Source: Dactylis glomerata (taxonomy: Eukaryota > Streptophyta > Magnoliopsida > Poales > Poaceae). Taken from it: a DNA stretch of 64,000 nucleotides. The position numbers were made by a program, and so were the translations under genes. The stretch covers positions 10,562,828 through 10,626,827 of the forward strand of contig QXEO01000531.1 of the NCBI GenBank assembly GCA_007115705.1, written 5' to 3'. The notes under the pieces are model-generated. The model did no database searches. It saw only the letters and a program-made list of their open reading frames with translations, and had not been told where the DNA came from. Numbering within the stretch: the first letter of the stretch is position 1; every line of letters begins with the position of its first letter. Shown here piece by piece: positions 56,334-64,000 of this stretch.

Positions 56334-57249
56334 TCACTTGATCAAAATGAAGTTTCCAACTCCGGGATGCTTGCTTCAGCCCATAAATGGAATGCTGAAG
56401 TTTGCACACTTTATTAGCATCCTTAGGATTGACAAACCCTTCGGGCTGCATCATATACAACTCTTCATCAATGTTGCCATTAAGGAATGCAGTCTTGACA
56501 TCCATTTGCCAAATTTCATAATCATGAAATGCAGCAATTGCTAATAAAATCCGAATGGACTTAAACATCACTACGGGAGAGAAAGTCTCATCGTAGTCAA
56601 CACCTTGAACTTGCCGAAAACCTTTTGCGACAAGCCGAGCCTTATAGACAGTAACATTGCCATCCGCGTCTGTTTTCTTCTTGAAAATCCATTTGCACTC
56701 AACGGCCTTACGGTCGCTAGGAGGGTCCACCAAATTCCATACTTGGTTTTCGCTCATGGATCCTAATTTGGATTTCATGGCCTCTAGCCATTTCTCAGAG
56801 TCTCGGCTCATCATTGCTTCCTCATAGTTCGCAGGTTCATTGTTGTCTAACAACATGACAGTTAAGATAGGGTTGCCGTACCATTCAGGAGTGGCACGTG
56901 ACCTTGTCGACCTGCGAAGTTCAGTAGTAGCATCGTTCGAAGTTTCATGATCCTCCTCATTAGCTTCCTCTCCTGTTGGTGCAGGCGGCATCGGAACAAC
57001 TTCAGGTGCTGCGCTACTCTCCAACTCGAGAGAAGATTCAATAACCTCGTCTAGCTCTACCTTCCTCCCACTCACTTCTTTCGAGAGAAACTCCTTCTCA
57101 AGAAAGGATCCGTTCTTAGCAACAAACACTTTGCCTTCGGATCTGTGGTAGAATGTATACCCAATCGTTTCCTTAGGGTATCCTATGAAGACGCATTTCT
57201 CCGCTTTGGGTTCGAGCTTGTCTGGCATCAACCTCTTGATGTAAGCTTA
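56334..57249 (-). pseudogene. Integrase C-terminus and RT N-terminal half of the BARE/Angela-like element
   Basis: Begins after a stop at 57247-57249 with the integrase C-terminal segment (KLEPKAEKCVFIGYPKETIG), a variable acidic linker (about residues 65-110), then RT: NYEEAMMSRDSEKWLEAMKS, NQVWNLVDPPSDRKAVECKW, YKARLVAKGFRQVQG, QMDVKTAFLNGNIDEELYMM and KLQHSIYGLKQASRSWKLHF. The 300-codon frame is clean up to the nested insertion at DQVIK. The catalytic YVDD is in the other half at 50673-51749. Confidence 0.92.
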
Positions 57250-57849
57250 GCATCCCCAAACTTTAAGAAACGACAGCTTAGGTTTAGCACCAAACCATAG
57301 TTCATACGGTGTCGTCTCAACGGATTTAGATGGTGCCCTATTTAAAGTGAATGCGGCGGTTTCTAATGCATAATCCCAAAATGATAATGGCAAATCTGTA
57401 AGAGACATCATCGATCGCACCATATCTAATAGAGTTTGATTCCGGCGTTCAGACACACCATTGCGCTGTGGTGTTCCAGGTGGCGTGAGTTGCGAAACGA
57501 TTCCGCTTGCTTTAAGATGCGTGAGAAAATCATAACTCAAATATTCACCTCCACGATCGGATCATAGAAATTTAATTTTCCTGTTACGATGGTTTTCCAC
57601 TTTGTTCTGAAATTCTTTGAACTTTTCAAATGTTTCAGATTTATGTTTCATTAAATATACATACCCATATCTACTTAAGTCATCAGTAAAAGTGAGAAAA
57701 TAGCAATATCCACCGCGCGTCAAAATACTCATTGGTCCGCACACATCGGTATGTATGATTTCCAATAAGGCTGTTGCTCGCTCCATTGTTCCGGAGAACG
57801 GGGTTTTGATCATCTTGCCCATGAGGCATGGCTCGCACGTGTCAAATGA
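57247..57849 (-). pseudogene. Integrase of the BARE/Angela-like element
   Basis: Joins the new cDNA to the host chromosome. Catalytic acids are visible in LEIIHTDVCGPM, SDRGGEYLSYDF and GVSERRNQTLLDM, so D, D and E are all kept. Two nonsense codons break it: TGA at 57559-57561, in place of the arginine codon just before SDRGGEY, and TAA at 57247-57249 after KVWGC. All pieces are in one frame. The preceding zinc-binding part lies mostly upstream in the gag-protease frame (LWHFRLGHIGVKCMKKLHSD) and continues as CEPCLMGKM after the TAA at 57850-57852. Confidence 0.9.
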
Positions 57850-59241
57850 TTAAAAATCAAGAGACTTCAAAAGTCCATCAGAATGGAGTTTCTTCATGCA
57901 TTTTACGCCAATATGACCTAGACGGAAGTGCCACAAATAAGTTGGATTATCACTATCTACTTTGCATCTTTTAGCCTCAATGTTATGGATGTGTGTTTCA
58001 TTGCTTTCGAGATTCAGAAGAAATAAACCATTCACAACAGGTGCATGACCATAAAAGATGTTATTCATATAAATAGAACAACCATTATTCTCTGACTTAA
58101 ATGAATAACCCTCTTGCAATAAACACGAACCAGATATAATGTTCATGCTCAGCGCAGGCACATAATAACACTTATTAAGGTTTAAAACTAATCCCGAAGG
58201 TAAAAATAAGGAGAGCGTGCCGACGGCCATCACATCAACTTTTGATCCATTGCCGACGCGCATCGTCACCTCATCCCTTGCTAGCCGCCGTCTATTCCGT
58301 AGCTCCTGTTTTGAGTTACAAATATTAGCAACTGAACCAGTATCATATACCCAGGCACTACAACGAGTGCTAGTAAGGTAGACATCAATAACATGTATAT
58401 CAAATATACCTTTGATGGTGCTAGCCTCCTTGTCTGCTAAGTACTTCGGACAGTTGTGTTTCCAGTGACCCTTGTCCTTGCAATAGAAGCACTCAACGTC
58501 CGGCTTAGGACCAGACTTGAGCTTCTTCTCAGTAGGGGCAACATGCTTGCCGCTGCCTTTCTTGAAGGATCCCTTTGCACCCTTAGCTTTCTTGAAGCTA
58601 GTGGTCTTGTTGACCATCAACACACGATTATCTTTCTTGATATCCACCTCCGCAGCTTTCAGCTTAGCGAAGAGCTCAGTGATCGTATCAGTGGAACCAA
58701 TTTGATTGTGAGTAACTACAAAGCCTTTGTAGCTAGGAGGGAGTGATTGCAGAACTCTGTCAATCTTGAGCTCTTCTGGAATCTTGTAGTCCAGTTGCTC
58801 AAGGCGTTGAGTGTAGCCCGACATCTTAATGGCGTGCTCACTAACGGAACTCCCTTCCTCCATTTTGCAGTTAAAGAACTTCTCAGAGATCTCATATCTC
58901 TCAGAATGGACTTGAGTCTGAAACATGGTTTTCAGTTCCTCAAGTATCTCATAAGGCCCACGGTACTTCTCAAAACAATTTTGAAGTTCCGGTTCCATAG
59001 AAAACAACATGGTACTCATAATCGCATCATAATCATCTCTGCGAGAATTGAAGTCAGTAAGTTCTTCAGTTTTCGTTGTTGCAGCAGGGGGGTTACCTAG
59101 CGCTTCCTCAAGTACATAAGCTTTTTGTCCGCCAGCGAGAATGATCCTCAGATTGCGGAACCAGTTGGTGAAGTTAGACCCATTGTTTTTAAGCTTTTCT
59201 TTCTCAGCAAACACGTTGAAGTTGAAGTTGGACTTAGCCAT
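57850..59241 (-). pseudogene. gag and protease of the BARE/Angela-like element
   Basis: 463 clean codons from ATG 59241 (MAKSNFNFNVFAEKEKLKNN). Residues ~1-210 are the copia gag (NFTNWFRNLRIILAGGQK, LDYKIPEELKIDRVLQSLPP). A basic stretch and the CCHC knuckle CFYCKDKGHWKHNCP follow, for RNA packaging. The aspartic protease has VYDTGSVANICNS with an intact D-T-G. The GAG-pre-integrase region closes the frame, ending at TAA 57850-57852, where the coding frame would otherwise go on into integrase. This is the best-preserved copia gene of the window. Confidence 0.93.
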
Positions 59242-60183
59242 TTGATCTACAACATTGCAAGTACAATTTAGACTATATTCATAGTAACTAGTTCAACTTA
59301 ATCAAATTACTAGATGAACTCCCACAATTTTAAGTGAGGAATATCACATGCATATAATTTTATGTGACATGGGGAGAACACAATTTTATCTTGATCTTTA
59401 AGTGAGGAATCATCTTAAAATGCTACTGTCGCGATCAAAGCATAATAAGATACATAAAAGGATAAATATCACATGCATATAATTTTATGTGACATGGTAT
59501 AGCCAATCTCCACGCAATGATCTCCATCTTGTGTGCACCGGCATGATCTCCATCACTCCACCATGATTGCCTCCACCACGAATAGCAACTACAACTATTG
59601 CTAACTACTTAGCGATAAAGTAAAGCTGTTACATGGCGTATAATAAGTTGACACGTAGGTCATACACAATTATAAAGACAACCATATGGCTCCTGCCGGT
59701 TGTGAACTCATCGACATGCAAGTCGTGAAATATTACAAAACATGATCATCGCATACATCACATATATCACATCACATCTTGTGACCATACCATATTACAA
59801 AACACTCCCTACAAAAACAAGTTAGACGCCTCTACTTTGCTGTTGCATGTTTTATGTGGCTTATGGGAGTAACAAGTTAAGAACGATTCTTATCTACGAA
59901 AAGCCACAACGGTGATATTATGGTTGCTAACATCTGTTGTAGATCTCATGACAACTATAGTGAGAGAAACTGGCATCCACCAGCCGCATGTGTGGAACAA
60001 GCCACATGTCAAGTGCGGAGCCGGTCTCGCGAACAAGGTCGCGTAAAGTTGGCCTGGACCACTTCGATCTCACTATGCCGCGCCATAAGAAATACACAAC
60101 ATAGAGGTTTGCAACAGAAAACATCAACGCCCGCAAAAAGCATGTTGCCTTCTACTCGTGAAACACATCTACGCATAGATCTA
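59242..60183 (-). other. 5' untranslated leader of the BARE/Angela-like element
   Basis: About 940 bp between primer site and gag with no coding signal. BARE-type elements have a long leader before gag, so this is expected. It contains the phrase ATCACATGCATATAATTTTA twice (about 59343 and 59467). Confidence 0.75.
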
Positions 60184-60195
60184 GCTCTGATACCA
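60184..60195 (-). promoter_or_regulatory. Primer binding site of the BARE/Angela-like element
   Basis: TGGTATCAGAGC on the minus strand, one base from the LTR end. Confidence 0.93.
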
Positions 60196-60196
60196 C

Positions 60197-60442
60197 TAAA
60201 GGGTTTCGTAGCAAGTAAATCAAAAAATTTCCTACGGATGCGAACAAGAAAGCAAAGATCTAATCTAGGAGATGTAATCAATGAGAGAGATAGATGAGAT
60301 CTTCATACCCTTGAAGAAATCGCACAGCGGAAACATTCAACAGAATGTGGATGATGTAGTCGTACTAGCCGTCTCCTCCTCGCGAATCGATCCGATCTAA
60401 TGCCGCAAGTGGCGACGCCTCCGAGAGATACACACGTACAGC
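60197..60442 (-). repeat. 5' LTR of the BARE/Angela-like element (first 246 bp only)
   Basis: Matches 48884-49128 closely; starts TAAAGGGTTTCG where the partner has TGAAGGG. It is cut at 60443 by the gypsy LTR and the remainder is right of the window. Confidence 0.9.
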
Positions 60443-61984
60443 TGATACGTCTCAAACGTATCTATAATTTTTGATGCTCCATGCTTGTTTCTACACCATT
60501 TGCCTTGTGTTTCGTTACACTTCGTGGCACTTTTATGCATTTTCCGGAACTAACCTATTAACAAGTCGCCACAGTGCCAGTTCCCTGTTTTCTGCTGTTT
60601 TTGTGTTTCAGAAAAGCTACACAGGAAATATTCTCGGAATTGGACGAAACAAAAGCCAGAAGTCTTATTTTTCCCGGAAGCTTCCCGAAGACCGAAAGAG
60701 AGCCGGAGGGGGGCCAGAGGCCGCCCTCACACATAGGTGGCGCGGCCCAGGCCCTGGCCGCGCCATCCTGGTGTGAGAAGCCCCTGGCTGCCCCCTGACG
60801 ACGCCCCTTCGCCTATAAGAAGCCTCGGGACAGAAAACCCTAGAGGAGTCAGCAAAATTTCCAGAATAGTTCCGCAGCGCCGCCGCCGCCGACAAATTTC
60901 GGGGGACAGAAGTCTCTGTTCCGGCACCCTGCCGGGACGGGGAAGTGCCCCCGGAGCCATCTCCATCGGTCTCCATCGCCGTCTCCGCCGTCTCCATCGA
61001 CCTCACCGCCATCTCCATCAACCTTGCTGTCTCCTATGATGAGGAGGGAGTAGTTCATCCCCGGGGCTGAGGGTTCTACCGGTAGCTATGTGGTTCACCT
61101 CTCTCTCCCATGATGTGATCTTTATGTGATCGTGAGCTTTGTATCATGTTGAACAAGTAGATGTTATTATTCAGATATTATATGTACTCTAGTGATGTTA
61201 TTAAAGTAATCTATTCCTCCTGCCATGGTGTAACGGTGACAGTGCGTGCATCATGGTGGTACTTGGTCTAGGCTACAATTGTGATCTCTTATGGATTATG
61301 AGAATAATTATCACTATGATAGTATTGAAGTGATCTATTCCTCCTTTCATGGTGTAATGTTGACAATGTGTGCACCGTGCTAGTACTTGGTCTAAGTTGC
61401 AATAATATCTATCTTGAGTTGTGCTTTGATTTGGATATCTCTATGAGTGGTGTTTGTCAAGTACTTGATGAACTTTAAGGGGTGCTTCTGTAGCCACTAC
61501 GCAATGATTAGTGTTATTCAATATGAGAGTAATTCAGAGTACCATAGTAAAGAGAAGTTGTTTATTTGTTCAATTATGTTATATTTGTTGGGAGTGTGTC
61601 CACTAGTGAAAGTATGATCCCTAGGCCTTGTTTCCAAGCTTTGCACACCGTTTACTTGCTATTTTGTTACTTGTTTGCTTGCTGCCATTTTTATTCCAGA
61701 TTGCATTTACTACTTATAATCATCTATACCACTTGTATTTCACTATCTCTTCGCCAAACTAGTGCACCTATACATCTGACAAGTGTATTGGGTGTGTTGG
61801 GGACACAAGAGACTTTTTGTATCGTAATTGCAGGGTTGTTTGAGAGGGATAGCTTTGACCTCTTCCTCCCTGAGTTCGATAAACCTTGGGTGATCCACTT
61901 AAGGGAAACTTGCTACTGCTCTACAAACCTCTGCACTTGGAGGCCCAACACTATCTACAAGAACAGAAGCGTGCGTAGACATCA
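60443..61984 (+). repeat. 5' LTR of the Athila-like element
   Basis: 1,542 bp from TGATACGTCTCAAACG to TAGACATCA. The first ~600 bp are alignable with the solo LTRs. A ~130-bp block (ATCTATTCCTCCTGCCATGG to CTTGGTCTA...) is repeated twice at about 61209 and 61333. Confidence 0.88.
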
Positions 61985-61994
61985 AGCTCTTTTC

Positions 61995-62012
61995 TGGCGC
62001 CGTTGCCAGGGA
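61995..62012 (+). promoter_or_regulatory. Primer binding site of the Athila-like element
   Basis: TGGCGCCGTTGCCAGGGA, ten bases after the LTR end; the TGGCGCCGTTGCC type of gypsy elements. Confidence 0.9.
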
Positions 62013-62124
62013 GGTAAGGTAAAAGGTACTCGCATCCTCCTGTGTGAGTGCTCGAAGTTATTTCCTTTAGATTCTGCAATTACATCTTTTTGTTTCTTGT
62101 TTTTATTTTCACTAGTTAGGCTTA

Positions 62125-63858
62125 ATGGAAAACAAAGAGTTCTGTAGTCTTTTTCCTGATTTTAGATTTGAAGAGAAAATTGAAAATCCTTTGGAGCTTA
62201 TTTCACATAGCAATGTTATTAGTACGAATGCTTTGAATCCCGTTATTGCTAATGCTATAGAAAAGTCTAAGCTTGGGGAAGCTGGTTTTGTTAAGTATGA
62301 TATTTTTAGTCCCCCAGCTTTAGTGGAGAAAGTTTGCTCTGATGATATTTTATCTCCCATATGTGATGCTTCTAATGATGCTTGTGCTCCTCATCCTTTT
62401 AAAATACCTACAAAGATTGTTGAATGTGTTAAGAATAACTGCTATTTAGGAGATGGAACTGTCCATCCTGGTGATCATTTGCTCTTTATACATGAATTAT
62501 GCGAGTTGTTCCAGTGTGCAGGTATTTCGATGAACCAAGTTAAGAAGAAGCTGTTTTCTTTATCACTGAAAGGCAGAGCCGAGGAATGGTATCGGCTACT
62601 TAAAGATGGTCCATCTGTTGGCTGGGAGGAAATTGTACCTCTCTTTTATTCTAAATTCTATCCTCCAAGTGAGATTCATAAAGATCGTAATCAGATATAT
62701 AATTTTTGGCCTCACGAGGGAGAAAGCATTGCCCAAGCGTGGGGAAGATTGAAGTTACTAATGCATAAATGTCCTATTCATGATCTTCCCCGTAATATTG
62801 TTATTAATAATTTTTATGCAAGGCTTTCAGGATATTATAAGGACTATCTAGATGCATGCTTTGATGGGTCTTTCACAAGCAAGGATGTTGACACCAAGTG
62901 GGATCTGCTTGAAACAATTCAAAACAATATTGAAGGTTGGGATAGCGACAAAGGTAAAGGATCAGGTATGAATTACGAGTTTGATTGCATTAAGTCTTTC
63001 ACTGAAACTGCTAATTTTCAAGAGCTTAGTGCTAAATATGGTCTTGATCCTCAAATTATGGTTGATTGCTTTAAAGCCTTTGCTTCCCATATGAATGTTC
63101 CTAAAGGAAATGGGGACGTGTATCATGAACCTTTTAAGGACACTTGCATAGAAAGTGATATTGTTATTGATGATTGCAATAAACATGCTCAAACTTCTAA
63201 AAGTACTATTTCTTATAAGCATGTTAATTTTTGTGGAATACATAGACCTTGTGAACAGAGTTACAACAAGGAAGATTATTGCATCACCCACGCAAATGAA
63301 GAAACCAGTATGTGGCTCAAGGATCTAGATGTGCTTGGTGAAAGGGTTTGTGAGCTTTATCCTTTTCTTTGTGAATTTTGCGGTGAAAAAGGTCACTTTA
63401 ATTTTCAATGCCCAATTAATCGAACGAGTACCGCAGATTTGTATTGTGATGATAAGATTACTCTCAATCAATATGATGAGCTTACTTTGTTTTTGAATTG
63501 TGAAGAGATATCTAGAAAGATTTCTTTGGTTGATATGAGAGATGTTGATATTAATAGCATCCTTCGTGGTTGTCGTCTCTATTGTGCTAAAGATTGCCTC
63601 ACAAATACTTACTTACAAGATCTTATAAAACATGATGTTTTGCCAAGCTATGACAGGACTAATAGATGTTTCGATCTTATTAATAGAGAGGAGGAATCCT
63701 CCAAAGTTTCTTCTGTTGTTCCTATCAGCAAACCAGATTATGTGGAGAAGATCCCTTTCCCTCCTAGAGAATATGTGGAGAAGATGCCCTTCAGGTCTCT
63801 CCCCCCTAAAGGAGAGAGTAAGAAGAGTATGAAGAAGAAGAAGAGGAGTAAAAGGTGA
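62125..63858 (+). CDS. gag of the Athila-like element
   Basis: 577 clean codons from ATG 62125 (context GGCTTAATGG). Residues ~95-270 are a retrotrans_gag domain: GDHLLFIHELCELFQCAGIS, KKLFSLSLKGRAEEWYRLLK, VPLFYSKFYPPSEIHKDRNQ, HEGESIAQAWGRLKLLMHKC. A zinc knuckle CEFCGEKGHFNFQCP is at about residue 415-430, and the C-terminus is lysine-rich (KKSMKKKKRSKR). It would form the particle and bind the RNA. The stop at 63856-63858 may be a frameshift product of the A/G-rich run, because further codons of gag-like character follow in another frame. Confidence 0.88.
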   Translation: MENKEFCSLFPDFRFEEKIENPLELISHSNVISTNALNPVIANAIEKSKLGEAGFVKYDIFSPPALVEKVCSDDILSPICDASNDACAPHPFKIPTKIVECVKNNCYLGDGTVHPGDHLLFIHELCELFQCAGISMNQVKKKLFSLSLKGRAEEWYRLLKDGPSVGWEEIVPLFYSKFYPPSEIHKDRNQIYNFWPHEGESIAQAWGRLKLLMHKCPIHDLPRNIVINNFYARLSGYYKDYLDACFDGSFTSKDVDTKWDLLETIQNNIEGWDSDKGKGSGMNYEFDCIKSFTETANFQELSAKYGLDPQIMVDCFKAFASHMNVPKGNGDVYHEPFKDTCIESDIVIDDCNKHAQTSKSTISYKHVNFCGIHRPCEQSYNKEDYCITHANEETSMWLKDLDVLGERVCELYPFLCEFCGEKGHFNFQCPINRTSTADLYCDDKITLNQYDELTLFLNCEEISRKISLVDMRDVDINSILRGCRLYCAKDCLTNTYLQDLIKHDVLPSYDRTNRCFDLINREEESSKVSSVVPISKPDYVEKIPFPPREYVEKMPFRSLPPKGESKKSMKKKKRSKR

Positions 63859-64000
63859 GAGGACACGGTATCTTCCCCTAAGCGTTATGATCCTGCAAGA
63901 TTATGATAATTCTGATTGGGATGATGTTCCTATGCCTATTACTTATGTTAGTGATCATGATTGGGAAAAGCACTCTACTTTTGATATTGAAAATCTTTTT
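63859..64000 (+). other. Continuation of gag-pol in another frame
   Basis: After the stop, another frame reads YDNSDWDDVPMPITYVSDHD and continues open to the window edge. That looks like coding sequence of the same element displaced by a frameshift between 63800 and 63905. Confidence 0.5.

Larger units (their letters stand above)
48884..60442 (-). mobile_element. BARE-1/Angela-like copia element, interrupted by nested elements
   Basis: Minus-strand copia element. Its 3' LTR (48884-50644) starts, on the minus strand, TGTTGGAATTATGCCCTAGA and is 1.76 kb, both typical of BARE-1/Angela/WIS. A polypurine tract AAGTGGGAGAC adjoins it (50645-50656), and the primer site TGGTATCAGAGC lies at 60184-60195. 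A tandem LTR element (51750-56328) splits RT, and a gypsy element splits the right LTR at 60443, so the end of the 5' LTR is beyond the window. Confidence 0.93.
60443..64000 (+). mobile_element. Athila-like gypsy LTR retrotransposon (5' part)
   Basis: 5' LTR, primer site and gag on the plus strand; protease onwards lies beyond the window. The target copy on the left would be ACAGC (60438-60442). The LTR start TGATACGTCTC is shared with the solo LTRs but the centre differs, so it is a different subfamily. Lineage is judged from the gag pattern only. Confidence 0.8.

Noticed and set aside
60471..60776. ~100-codon ORF, also seen at 16835 and 35699
   Set aside because: Shared LTR sequence of related families; broken differently in each copy.
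60443..61984. Solo LTR
   Set aside because: It is followed by a primer binding site and a long gag, so it is the 5' LTR of an element.

Overview
The window is plant nuclear DNA made almost entirely of nested transposable elements. A grass of the wheat/barley group (Triticeae) is the best guess. The evidence is a BARE-1/Angela-type copia LTR (1.76 kb), several LTRs opening TGATACGTCTC, Tat-lineage gypsy elements with an extra antisense gene, and Stowaway- and Harbinger-type MITEs. I see no intact host gene. One stretch (21555-22030) looks like a host promoter without a gene.

Layout. 1-226 is the tail of a TGATACGTCTC-type LTR. 227-12693 is Tat-like gypsy element 1 (minus strand): 5' LTR 12136-12693, gag, protease, RT, two RNase H domains, integrase, a 27-bp tandem repeat, then a plus-strand intron-bearing gene. 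Element 1 lies inside Tat-like element 2 (12694-21554, minus), whose protease region is tandemly duplicated in 1,059-bp units. The gag of element 2 is split by a solo LTR (16807-18444, TSD gtgaa) and its 5' LTR holds a young 1.4-kb LTR element (20041-21464, TSD gaggt). 21555-23838 is AT-rich and gene-poor. 23839-33870 is complete Tat-like element 3 (TSD gcagc): gag-protease on the minus strand, a six-exon gene on the plus strand, and no RT, RNase H or integrase. 33871-37593 holds a candidate Helitron 3' end and a second solo LTR (35671-37306). 37594-44197 is a complete but decayed copia element (TSD tgaga). 44198-48883 is low-complexity DNA with a 285-bp MITE and a Harbinger-like element nested in a Stowaway. 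48884-60442 is a BARE/Angela-like copia element (minus). Its RT is split by a small LTR element arranged LTR-body-LTR-body-LTR (51750-56328, TSD cttga). 60443 to the end is a gypsy element (plus) with an Athila-like gag, inserted in the right LTR of the copia element.

How the parts relate. Each autonomous-type element carried the usual gag-protease-polymerase set for reverse transcription and integration, and all are now broken by stops and frameshifts. The most informative patterns are three. First, both antisense genes keep GT-AG introns with in-frame joins. Second, in all three Tat-like elements the gag reading frame opens inside the 5' LTR and runs through the primer binding site. Third, the small tandem LTR element carries a protease-like ORF without a catalytic motif. 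Family names rest on motifs read by eye; no database search was run.
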